A stretch of 42,621 bases of DNA from the NCBI GenBank assembly GCA_029218825.1, contig JAQXSC010000066.1, positions 1 to 42,621 on the forward strand. Direction: 5' to 3'. The notes under the pieces were generated by a model, which worked only from the letters and a program-made list of their open reading frames with translations, made no database searches and was not told where the DNA came from. Each line of letters begins with the position of its first letter. Within the stretch, counting starts at the first letter, position 1. Origin of the DNA: Oscillospiraceae bacterium (GTDB lineage: Bacteria; Bacillota; Clostridia; Oscillospirales; Acutalibacteraceae). Of the stretch, positions 35,315 through 42,621 are shown one piece after another. Made by a program: the position numbers and the translations under genes.

Positions 35315-36450
35315 CAGAAAAAAGAGATTACTATGAAGTGTTGGGAGTACAAAAGGGTGCTTCCGAAGATGAAATAAAAAAAGCATACAGAAAAAGAGCG
35401 AAGATGTACCACCCTGATTTGCACCCCGGCGACAAGGTTGCGGAGGAAAAATTCAAGGAAGTAAACGAGGCTTACGAGGTACTTTCCGACAGTCAGAAAC
35501 GTGCTCGTTATGACCAGTTCGGCCATGCCGGAGTTGACCCTAATTACGGTGCCGGTGGCGGAAGTCCTTTCGGACAGGACGTTGACATCGGTGATATTTT
35601 CAACAGTTTCTTTGGCGGTTTCGGTGGATTCGGCGGCAGACGTAATAATCCCAATGCTCCCCAACGTGGTAATGACGTTGATACAAAAATCGTAATTACC
35701 CTTGACGAAGCCGCAAAAGGTTGTAAAAAGACAATTACTTATCACAATATTCTCACTTGTAACGATTGCCACGGCACAGGTGCGCAGAAAGGCACAAGCC
35801 CCAAAACCTGCACAGCCTGCGGAGGTGCCGGCAGAGTTACCGTCAGTCAGCGTTCTCCTTTCGGTGTTGTTCAGACCCAGAGAGCCTGTGACGCCTGTCG
35901 AGGAAAGGGCAAAATTGTTGATACTCCTTGTAAAAGTTGCGGCGGCAACGGACGTATTCGCTCAACTAAAAAGATTGACGTTACTATTCCTGCCGGTATT
36001 GCCGACGGCCAGATGCTGAATATCGGCGGACGCGGTGACAGCGGTATAAACGGCGGTAAAGCCGGAGATTTGCACGTATATATCAGCGTTAAACCTCACG
36101 AGGTTTTTGAAAGACGCGGTGACGACGTATGGTGCGAAATGCCTATTACTTTTGCCCAAGCGGCTTTGGGTGCAAATATCGTTGTGCCGACCCTTTACGG
36201 CAAGGTTAGTTACACCGTTCACGAGGGTACACAGCCGGGAGATATTTTCAAACTAAAAGGCAAGGGTATTCCTCACCTAAACGGAAAAGGCAACGGCGAC
36301 CAGTATGTTAGAATGAATATCGAAGTGCCGAAAACCATGAACGAAAAACAGAAAGCGGCTGTTAAAAATCTTGAAAGTCTGCTTTCAGATAAAAACTATG
36401 CAAAGCAAAAAAGTTTCAGAGAAAAACTAAAGAGTATGTTTGGTGATTAA
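35311..36450 (+). CDS. dnaJ: Chaperone DnaJ (Hsp40, type I)
   Basis: A 379-residue protein with the full class I layout: J domain with HPD at 34-36, Gly/Phe-rich region (about 73-108), four zinc-binding CxxCxGxG repeats ([32 protein letters not shown]) and the C-terminal substrate-binding domains. It delivers clients to DnaK and stimulates its ATPase. The start follows a MITE-like end carrying the GGGTGA ribosome-binding site. Confidence 0.97.
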   Translation: MAEKRDYYEVLGVQKGASEDEIKKAYRKRAKMYHPDLHPGDKVAEEKFKEVNEAYEVLSDSQKRARYDQFGHAGVDPNYGAGGGSPFGQDVDIGDIFNSFFGGFGGFGGRRNNPNAPQRGNDVDTKIVITLDEAAKGCKKTITYHNILTCNDCHGTGAQKGTSPKTCTACGGAGRVTVSQRSPFGVVQTQRACDACRGKGKIVDTPCKSCGGNGRIRSTKKIDVTIPAGIADGQMLNIGGRGDSGINGGKAGDLHVYISVKPHEVFERRGDDVWCEMPITFAQAALGANIVVPTLYGKVSYTVHEGTQPGDIFKLKGKGIPHLNGKGNGDQYVRMNIEVPKTMNEKQKAAVKNLESLLSDKNYAKQKSFREKLKSMFGD

Positions 36451-36451
36451 T

Positions 36452-37372
36452 ATGACACAGTGGACAGAAATTAAAATCTGCGTTGACGCACAGGATATAG
36501 ACAAGGCTGCGGATATTGCCAATATGGTAGTGCCTTATGGTATTTACATAGAGGACTACACCGCTTTGGAACAGGAAGTTCAGGAAATCGCCCACATTGA
36601 TTTGATTGACGAGGACTTGCTCAAAAAGGACAGAAATAAAGCCTACGTGCATATCTACCTTGAGCCTGATGTAAATCCTGCGGAAGCCTTGGCGTTTTTG
36701 TCGGAAAGATATACTTCTGAAAACATCAAGCATACAATAGAAACAGATACCACCTTGGAAGAGGATTGGCGAAATAATTGGAAAAAGTACTTTAACCCTA
36801 TGCCTGTGGGAGAGAAAATTCTTATCCGTCCATCTTGGCGTGATGATTATGATGCTGAGGGCAGAGTTGTGCTGAATATCGACCCGGGCCTTGCTTTCGG
36901 TACAGGCAATCACGAAACTACTCGCCTGTGCCTTGAGGCTGTGGAGAGATATTTAAAAGAGGGCGATACTGTTCTTGACGTAGGTTGCGGCAGCGGTATT
37001 CTTGCAATCGCCTCATTACTGTTAGGCGCAGGGACTGCTGTTGGTGTTGATATTGACGAAACCGCTGTAAAAACTGCAAAGGAAAACGCAGAAATCAACA
37101 ACGTAGCCGACAGATTTACCGCCATTACAGGTGATTTAACGGAAAAGGTTACAGGAAAATATAATTTAATAGTTGCAAATATCGTTGCAGATGCTATAAT
37201 GTTCTTGTCAAAGGGTGTTAAGGAATTTATGACTCCTGACACTGTATATATTATGAGCGGTATTATCGACACAAGAGCCGATGAGGTTATCAGCGCCATA
37301 AGTCCTGATTTTGAAATCATTGAAAAATATGAGGACAAAGGCTGGGTTTGTTTGGTTGCAAAGGCAAAATAA
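36452..37372 (+). CDS. prmA: Ribosomal protein L11 methyltransferase PrmA
   Basis: A 306-residue SAM-dependent methyltransferase. The N-terminal L11-recognition domain (about 1-130) is followed by the PrmA signature DPGLAFGTGNHETTR and the SAM motif LDVGCGSGILAIA, then VANIVAD. It methylates ribosomal protein L11. The frame extends to 36440 inside dnaJ, but the ATG at 36452, one base after the dnaJ stop and five after GGTGA, is the start. It ends the hrcA operon, as in many Clostridia and Bacilli. Confidence 0.94.
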   Translation: MTQWTEIKICVDAQDIDKAADIANMVVPYGIYIEDYTALEQEVQEIAHIDLIDEDLLKKDRNKAYVHIYLEPDVNPAEALAFLSERYTSENIKHTIETDTTLEEDWRNNWKKYFNPMPVGEKILIRPSWRDDYDAEGRVVLNIDPGLAFGTGNHETTRLCLEAVERYLKEGDTVLDVGCGSGILAIASLLLGAGTAVGVDIDETAVKTAKENAEINNVADRFTAITGDLTEKVTGKYNLIVANIVADAIMFLSKGVKEFMTPDTVYIMSGIIDTRADEVISAISPDFEIIEKYEDKGWVCLVAKAK

Positions 37373-37453
37373 TCATAAAACTGTCACATTTTGGGTTTAT
37401 AATCTGCTTGTAAAATTCGGATATTGATTATCCGTAGATTTTGGAGGTTTACT

Positions 37454-38032
37454 ATGAACAAGAAAAACTCATCAAGAGATAACGTGAATTTATTATTCTC
37501 TGCATTTTTGATTATCGCTTACATAGTTTGCGGATTTTTCTTCCTGACCTTTATAAACTCTGCCGCTGTTCAGGGTGATATTATTAAAAATGCCCTGACT
37601 TCCGTAGTGTTGCTGGTATTCGGTTTGCTGATTTTCTACGCTACAAGAGTTGGCGAGGGAAAGACTGTAAAGAGATTAAGTATTGTAACTTTGGTAGTTT
37701 TAGACCTGCCTGCTTTGTATATCGTTCTTGCTTATATTCTCCCCTTTATGCCGTTAAGCGACGTTTTCGCAGGAACTCCCACTATCCCTCTTATGGCTGC
37801 GATTGCTTTAGGTTACGGTATTCCTTACGCATTTATCAGCGGTTTTGAAACAGTAGAAATTAAAGAGGAAAAAGAAGAAGTCCTTGAAGGCGGAATCGAG
37901 GAGGAACTGTCGGAAGCAGAAGAAATCAAAGAGCCTGAATACTCCGTAAATGACGAGGAAATCCTTGTTGACGAAGGCGAAGTAGTTTTCGATATTAACG
38001 ATGTTGAAACAGAGGAAGAAACAGAGGAATAA
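37454..38032 (+). CDS. Four-helix membrane protein with acidic tail
   Basis: A 192-residue protein with four predicted membrane helices between residues 10 and 130 and a strongly acidic C-terminal tail (about 140-192) rich in Glu. The true start is ATG 37454, preceded by GGAGG, not the upstream in-frame ATG at 37424. A CGGATA/TATCCG hairpin (37418-37434) lies just before the ribosome-binding site. It is followed by a probable terminator (38062-38086). I do not recognise a family. Confidence 0.75.
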   Translation: MNKKNSSRDNVNLLFSAFLIIAYIVCGFFFLTFINSAAVQGDIIKNALTSVVLLVFGLLIFYATRVGEGKTVKRLSIVTLVVLDLPALYIVLAYILPFMPLSDVFAGTPTIPLMAAIALGYGIPYAFISGFETVEIKEEKEEVLEGGIEEELSEAEEIKEPEYSVNDEEILVDEGEVVFDINDVETEEETEE

Positions 38033-38061
38033 CAGAACTTTTCTATAAGTTTTCAGTTTAC

Positions 38062-38086
38062 GGCGACTTGACAAAATCAGGTCGCT
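38062..38086 (+). terminator. Probable terminator after the four-helix protein
   Basis: GGCGACTTGA/TCAGGTCGCT stem (two G-U pairs) with CAAAA loop, followed by GTTCTATTATTT. Confidence 0.7.
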
Positions 38087-38142
38087 GTTCTATTATTTAT
38101 AGGGTATATGATTTTATTTTATTGTGAAATGAGGGGATAAAA

Positions 38143-38688
38143 ATGTCACAGGAAAATAACTCTCAAGAAACATTTTATACTGAAGATTTAGATAGAGAAG
38201 AAGACTTGCAGGAGGATTACGGCGACGGTTTCGGACAGGATAAAGAGCCGGAAATCCAACCCTCTGGAGATAAAAAAGAAAAAAAGAAAAGCGACAAAAA
38301 GCAACATAATGATAGAAAGAAGTCTGTTATAATCGCAGTTAGTTCAGGTGCAGTAGTTGTAATTTTGATAGTAGTTACCTTGTTTACTGTGTTGAGTTTT
38401 ACCAATAAGGATAACACAGAGGAAACTCAGGAAACTACCGTATCGGCTCAAACCGCGGAAACAGAGGAATCAACCAAAAACACTCCTCGGCCTGTAACAA
38501 CACAGCCTGCCTATCAGCCTGTAGTTACTGAGCCTACAACCGTTCCCACCACCGAGCCTACCACAGAGGAAACTACCGTACCTACCCAGCCGCCTACGGA
38601 AACAAAGGCTGTCACAGAGCCTACCGTTACGGAAGCACCCTCACAGGGTGACGAAGTAAATCAAGGCGAGGAAACTCCCACAGAGTGA
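38143..38688 (+). CDS. Single-pass membrane protein with Thr/Pro-rich exterior
   Basis: A 181-residue protein. It has an acidic then Lys-rich cytoplasmic N-terminus (1-62), one membrane helix (about 63-85) and an external tail of about 95 residues made of Thr, Glu, Pro and Val repeats (TEPTTVPTTEPTTEETTVPT). The tail looks like a cell-wall-spanning, possibly glycosylated stalk. It has no enzymatic domain and no cell-wall anchor motif. The motif ETQETTV is shared with the next gene. Function unknown. Confidence 0.75.
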   Translation: MSQENNSQETFYTEDLDREEDLQEDYGDGFGQDKEPEIQPSGDKKEKKKSDKKQHNDRKKSVIIAVSSGAVVVILIVVTLFTVLSFTNKDNTEETQETTVSAQTAETEESTKNTPRPVTTQPAYQPVVTEPTTVPTTEPTTEETTVPTQPPTETKAVTEPTVTEAPSQGDEVNQGEETPTE

Positions 38689-38732
38689 TTTATAAAAAAC
38701 AAGGAAAACCAAATCAGTAAAAGGTGATTATT

Positions 38733-39923
38733 ATGAAAGAAAAGCGCTCTTGCCCAAATTGCGGTGCATATTTAAGTGAAGAGGATAAGGTTTGTTACGT
38801 ATGCGGAGAGGTTGTGCCTGTTTTGAAACAACCTGAAAAGGAAGATGTTGCCCCTGTTGAAACAGAGGAAAACTACGTTGATAATGCTCCAACTGTTGAC
38901 GAACCTATAGACGACAGTTACGATTATTTTGACGAGGATAACTCGGAGGAATATGAGGACTACCAAGAATATGACGAGCCTACAGAAAAACCGAGAAAAA
39001 GCACAGCCAAGAAAATCGCAATCATATGCGGAATCTGTGTTGGCGTAGTTGCGATTATCGCTGCGGCTGTGTGCATTTGTGCTATGAACGGAATTTTCAC
39101 ACCCACAGAAACCCAACAGGAAATGACTTTGTATTTCGATAAGCCTAACTCAAATGTTTACCTTATGGAAACCAACGGCACCGCTTATAACTGGGGTGCA
39201 GACGTCAGCGTTTATTATTCTTACGATGGAGAAAGTCAGGAAAAACCCTGCAAAATCTCCGACGAATACGAAAACATCTGGGAAGTTACAATTCCTGCAC
39301 AGGCAGAGGATATTTACTTCTACCAAAGCACAGGCTCAAAAATCAGAACTCAAACTTTAACCGAGCCACAGGATTGCTACATTTACTATGTTGTTGACCC
39401 ACTTCTTGACGAGAAGTTGCGCCTGAGTGTGGACAGTTGTCCTATTCAGGATTTCGGCAACAATGGTATTAACTATTCTGAGGAAACTCAGGAAACAACT
39501 GTAGAAACAGAAGAAACCACCGCCTCCACAGAGGAGGAAAGTTCCTCGGAAACAGAGGCTACCACAGAGGAGATTACAGTACCTCTCAACAGCAAAGCCT
39601 ATTCCGTATCCGTTCCAAGTCAGTGGAAAGGCAAGGTTACAAAGGTTGAAGCAGGTAACTGCGTAACCTATTACCAGACCTACAGTTTTGAAAACAACGG
39701 TGACGGCAACCTTGTTTCAATCTACGTTTTTGACGCAAACGATAATTCCTACACAAATATGAACGTAGTCAGAATTGTTGAATCACCGGACAAGAAAAGA
39801 AAAATCGTTGCGGTTACTCCAAGGGATATTCCCTGTGATGACCAAGACGAAAAGTTGATAGAAGAGTATATAAAACTTACAGATAATGTTGACGATTTAG
39901 TAAACTCAATTACAGCAAAATAA
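38733..39923 (+). CDS. Zinc-ribbon, single-pass membrane protein with external domain
   Basis: A 396-residue protein. The N-terminal zinc ribbon CPNCGAYLSEEDKVCYVCGE is followed by an acidic linker (about 30-85), one membrane helix (about 95-118) and an external part. The latter has a small beta-rich domain (about 128-235, starting EMTLYFDKP), a Thr/Glu/Ser-rich linker sharing ETQETTV with its neighbour and a second globular domain (about 285-396). The start is the ATG at 38733, five bases after GGTGA; a GTG nine bases earlier overlaps that site. The first external domain resembles carbohydrate-binding folds only loosely. Function unknown. Confidence 0.75.
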   Translation: MKEKRSCPNCGAYLSEEDKVCYVCGEVVPVLKQPEKEDVAPVETEENYVDNAPTVDEPIDDSYDYFDEDNSEEYEDYQEYDEPTEKPRKSTAKKIAIICGICVGVVAIIAAAVCICAMNGIFTPTETQQEMTLYFDKPNSNVYLMETNGTAYNWGADVSVYYSYDGESQEKPCKISDEYENIWEVTIPAQAEDIYFYQSTGSKIRTQTLTEPQDCYIYYVVDPLLDEKLRLSVDSCPIQDFGNNGINYSEETQETTVETEETTASTEEESSSETEATTEEITVPLNSKAYSVSVPSQWKGKVTKVEAGNCVTYYQTYSFENNGDGNLVSIYVFDANDNSYTNMNVVRIVESPDKKRKIVAVTPRDIPCDDQDEKLIEEYIKLTDNVDDLVNSITAK

Positions 39924-39943
39924 ATTTAAAGGACTGATAAAAA

Positions 39944-40774
39944 ATGGGATGCACACACGATTGTTCAAGTTGTGGTGAAAGTTGCTCAAGCAGAACAGAG
40001 CCACAGGATTTACACGAAAAACTACACGATAAAAGTTCCGTAAAAAAGGTTATCGGAGTTATCTCCGGCAAAGGCGGAGTAGGCAAAAGCCTTGTTACTT
40101 CTACCCTTGCTGTTATGATGAACAGACGGGGTTACAAAACCGCCGTTTTGGACGCTGATATTACAGGTCCCTCAATTCCAAAGGCTTTTAATATTCACAC
40201 AAGAGCCATGGGAAATGATGAGGGAATTTACCCTGTTACCACAGAAACAGGCATTGACTTAATGTCAATCAACCTGCTGTTGAATAACGAAACCGACCCT
40301 GTTATATGGAGAGGTTCTCTTATTTCCGGTACTGTAAAGCAGTTCTGGACAGACGTAATCTGGGAAAACGAGGACTTTATGTTTGTGGATATGCCGCCGG
40401 GAACAGGCGACGTTGCATTAACGGTATTCCAGAGTATTCCTGTTGACGGAATTATTATTGTCACTTCCCCACAGGACCTTGTTTCAATGATAGTTGCCAA
40501 GGCTGTTAAAATGGCGCAGATGATGAATATTCCGATTTTAGGTATCGTTGAAAATATGAGTTACTTTATGTGTCCTGAGTGCGGTAAAAAGCACCACATT
40601 TACGGTGAAAGCAAAATCGACGAAATCGCAAAACAGTACAACACAAAGGTACTTGCAAAACTGCCTATAAACCCTGACCTTGCGTCACTTATTGACCAAG
40701 GCAAGGTGGAAATGTTTGACTGCGACTGTATGGAAAACGCCGCAAATGAGGTTGAAAAGTTGATAAAAGAGTAA
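39944..40774 (+). CDS. Mrp/NBP35-type Fe-S carrier ATPase
   Basis: A 276-residue P-loop protein of the Mrp (ApbC/NBP35) family. The Walker motif is SGKGGVGKS, and DADITGPSIP and DMPPGTGD follow. Near the C-terminus CPECGKKH provides the CxxC that bridges a [4Fe-4S] cluster between two subunits in characterised members. The N-terminus is unusual in having four cysteines (CTHDCSSCGESC), reminiscent of the N-terminal ferredoxin-like motif of eukaryotic and archaeal NBP35. It probably assembles or delivers Fe-S clusters. A perfect hairpin follows. Confidence 0.88.
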   Translation: MGCTHDCSSCGESCSSRTEPQDLHEKLHDKSSVKKVIGVISGKGGVGKSLVTSTLAVMMNRRGYKTAVLDADITGPSIPKAFNIHTRAMGNDEGIYPVTTETGIDLMSINLLLNNETDPVIWRGSLISGTVKQFWTDVIWENEDFMFVDMPPGTGDVALTVFQSIPVDGIIIVTSPQDLVSMIVAKAVKMAQMMNIPILGIVENMSYFMCPECGKKHHIYGESKIDEIAKQYNTKVLAKLPINPDLASLIDQGKVEMFDCDCMENAANEVEKLIKE

Positions 40775-40775
40775 A

Positions 40776-40806
40776 ATTTAAGGGACTGCAACGCAGTCCC
40801 TTAAAT
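40776..40806. terminator. Bidirectional terminator between the Mrp gene and lexA
   Basis: Perfect 14-bp stem ATTTAAGGGACTGC/GCAGTCCCTTAAAT with AAC loop, placed between convergent genes. T runs are short on both sides. Confidence 0.8.
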
Positions 40807-40839
40807 AATGGATAATTGATAATTTTCCATTTTCAATTA
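40806..40839. repeat. MITE-like remnant, two ends joined
   Basis: TAATGGATAATTGATAA followed by TTTTCCATTTTCAATTA: the two inverted ends of the 18004-18199 family joined without a core, filling the space between the terminator and the lexA stop. Confidence 0.6.
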
Positions 40840-40841
40840 AT

Positions 40842-41432
40842 TTAAACGTAGTTTCTTACCAGTGAAATTACCTTGCCAAGCAAAACTACTTCCTCAACGA
40901 TAATCGGCTCAAAATCATCATTTTCCGGTTGCAGTCTGAAGTGGCCGTTTTCCTTGTAAAAACGTTTTACAGTTGCGCTGTCCTCTACAAGCGCCACAAC
41001 AATTTCGCCGTTTTTGGCGACAGGAGTACGCTCTACAATGAGGATATCGTCAGGCAAAATTCCAGCGTTTATCATACTTTCACCCTGAACTCTCAAAGCA
41101 AAAACTTCCTTACCCCTGCACAAATCCTGAGGAACAGGTACATAACATTCAACGTCCTCAATGGCAACAATAGGATTACCTGCGGCAACTCTGCCCAGCA
41201 CAGGAACGCTTGATGTGCTTACTTCCCCCACTACCTTGATACAGCGGTTAAGCCCGGGCTCTCTCTGAATATATCCCATTTCTTCCAAGGATTTTAAATG
41301 CAGATGAACTGTAGAAGTTGACTTTAACCCTGTAGCGCTGCACACTTCTCTCACGGACGGAACTCTGCCCTCGTGGGAACATTCTACAATGTAATCAAAA
41401 ACTTTTTGCTGACTTTTTGTTAACGGTTTCAT
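40842..41432 (-). CDS. lexA: SOS repressor LexA
   Basis: A 196-residue LexA. A winged-helix DNA-binding domain (1-65) is followed by the S24 self-cleaving domain. The cleavage site is Ala84-Gly85 (RVAAGNP), the catalytic serine is Ser119 (GESMINAG) and the lysine is Lys156 (TVKRF). RecA filaments trigger self-cleavage, releasing DNA-repair genes. A consensus promoter overlapped by a LexA-type palindrome lies upstream, indicating autorepression. It is convergent with the Mrp gene. Confidence 0.96.
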   Translation of the reverse strand: MKPLTKSQQKVFDYIVECSHEGRVPSVREVCSATGLKSTSTVHLHLKSLEEMGYIQREPGLNRCIKVVGEVSTSSVPVLGRVAAGNPIVAIEDVECYVPVPQDLCRGKEVFALRVQGESMINAGILPDDILIVERTPVAKNGEIVVALVEDSATVKRFYKENGHFRLQPENDDFEPIIVEEVVLLGKVISLVRNYV

Positions 41433-41465
41433 ATAAAAACCCCCTATATCCTTTTATATATAAAA

Positions 41466-41495
41466 ATTATATCACAAAGTGTCGAATTTTGTCAA
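41466..41495 (-). promoter_or_regulatory. lexA promoter
   Basis: Minus strand -35 TTGACA (41490-41495), 18-bp spacer, -10 TATAAT (41466-41471); both hexamers are perfect. Confidence 0.85.
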
Positions 41496-41506
41496 ACATT
41501 TGTTTG
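41493..41506. promoter_or_regulatory. LexA operator (SOS box) candidate
   Basis: CAAACATTTGTTTG, a 14-bp palindrome that differs from the Firmicute SOS box (CGAAC-N4-GTTCG) only by symmetric substitutions. It overlaps the -35 of lexA. Confidence 0.75.
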
Positions 41507-41597
41507 AAAAATTTTGTAAATTTTTTGAAATTTACTGATACAGCGCTCAGCACTTACCTATGTGCTGACACTAAACACATTTTCTGCTCGTCCAAAA

Positions 41598-41620
41598 TTT
41601 TCAATTTTCCATTTTCAATT
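41598..41620. repeat. MITE-like end fragment
   Basis: TTTTCAATTTTCCATTTTC followed by AATT, the reverse complement of the left end of the 18004-18199 family. Confidence 0.5.
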
Positions 41621-41686
41621 TAAATTTTCATTACACTTTCAACTTGATTTCACACAGTTTTCATAAAGTAATGTTTTAATATAATC

Positions 41687-41826
41687 GTACTCAGACAAAG
41701 GTTGTTGAGTACATTGTTCTACCCTCCTCTGTAAGACGACATAGAGACTTACGAAATTTTTGTACCCCTCATTTTTAAAAGAACAGGAAAACGCCGAGCC
41801 TACCGCAAGGGCTTGGCGTTTTCATT
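41687..41826 (+). ncRNA. Candidate small RNA upstream of nifJ
   Basis: A TATAAT hexamer (41680-41685) and a strong terminator (stem about 41788-41824) frame about 135 nt with no reading frame that has a ribosome-binding site. Predicted pairings: GTACTCA/TGAGTAC (41687-41712), TGTTCT/AGAACA closing a larger loop, GTAAG/CTTAC inside it, and the terminator GAAAACGCC.../...GGCGTTTTC. Two C-rich stretches, ACCCTCCTCT (41721-41730) and TACCCCTCA (41763-41771), would be complementary to ribosome-binding sites. I cannot match it to a named RNA family. Confidence 0.5.
41788..41824 (+). terminator. Intrinsic terminator of the candidate small RNA
   Basis: Stem GAAAACGCCGAGCC paired with GGCTTGGCGTTTTC (one G-U), loop about nine bases. 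No upstream protein gene on this strand needs it. Confidence 0.75.
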
Positions 41827-41922
41827 GTTTGCTGTTCCCCCACAGTTTCCGAATTTCTATGGAAAATACGGCGAAAAAACAAATATATCCGTATATTTCT
41901 AATATTTTTCTTTATAATTCAC

Positions 41923-41951
41923 TTTACATTTTACAAAAAAAGTGATAATAT
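41923..41951 (+). promoter_or_regulatory. Predicted nifJ promoter
   Basis: -35 TTTACA (41923-41928), 17-bp spacer, -10 TAATAT (41946-41951). The leader of about 70 nt contains small hairpins (GATAC/GTATC; GCAAC/GTTGC) before a GAAGGAGGA ribosome-binding site. Confidence 0.5.
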
Positions 41952-42013
41952 TTAGGGTGATACAGAGGGTATCTCTATAACAACTGTGCAACTTTTATGT
42001 TGCTTAATTTTGA

Positions 42014-42621
<608 letters not shown>

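Noticed and set aside
35281..35772. Minus-strand reading frame of 163 codons opposite dnaJ
   Set aside because: Lies entirely over the dnaJ coding region and its leader and has no recognisable motif.
41687..41826. Assignment as 6S RNA or SRP RNA
   Set aside because: I see neither the open central bubble with long closing stem of 6S nor the conserved SRP GGAAG-type loop, so I leave it unnamed.

Overview
The window is the replication-origin region of a low-GC Firmicute chromosome. It is most likely from a gut-type Clostridia of the Ruminococcaceae/Oscillospiraceae group. This rests on gene order (rpmH-rnpA-yidD-yidC-khpB-mnmE-mnmG-rsmG-parA-parB on one side; dnaA-dnaN-yaaA-recF-remB-gyrB-gyrA on the other), a pyruvate:ferredoxin oxidoreductase, a tandem 2-hydroxyacyl-CoA dehydratase activase and AT-rich intergenic DNA. 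The genus cannot be fixed from sequence alone.

Left arm (1-14.9 kb, all minus strand): a truncated dUTPase gene, a U32 peptidase, zapA, a lipoprotein, maf, gyrA, an acyl-CoA thioesterase, gyrB, two zinc-ribbon membrane proteins, remB, recF, yaaA, dnaN and dnaA. Many of these overlap or abut, so they form long operons reading away from the origin. Right arm (15.4-29.7 kb, all plus strand): rpmH, rnpA, yidD, yidC, khpB, mnmE, mnmG, rsmG, a two-gene activase/dehydratase-like locus, parA, parB and serS. The strand switch between dnaA and rpmH, three TTATCAACA boxes between dnaA and dnaN, and two parS sites (one inside mnmG, one before parA) mark oriC and the centromere.

29.7-31.6 kb holds minus-strand genes: a 50-residue membrane peptide, rpsT, an MntP/YtaF-like transporter and a three-helix membrane protein. 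31.6-37.4 kb is a CIRCE-controlled heat-shock operon, hrcA-grpE-dnaK-dnaJ-prmA. 37.4-40.8 kb encodes three uncharacterised membrane proteins with acidic or Thr-rich tails, then an Mrp-type ATPase. lexA (minus) follows, with a LexA-like operator over its own promoter. After it come a roughly 600-bp intergenic region with a candidate small RNA and the start of nifJ, which runs off the window.

The least explained structures are these. (1) An element of about 180 bp is present twice, upstream of dnaN and upstream of dnaA, with two hairpins, one compensatory base-pair change and an outer inverted repeat. (2) A MITE-like AT-rich family is scattered between genes, often right after terminators. (3) A candidate small RNA with C-rich, anti-Shine-Dalgarno-like segments lies upstream of nifJ. 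(4) A hairpin encloses the ribosome-binding site of the MntP/YtaF-like gene. (5) A single-chain double activase keeps the likely iron-sulfur ligands in both halves. All functional statements come from reading motifs by eye; no database or folding program was run.
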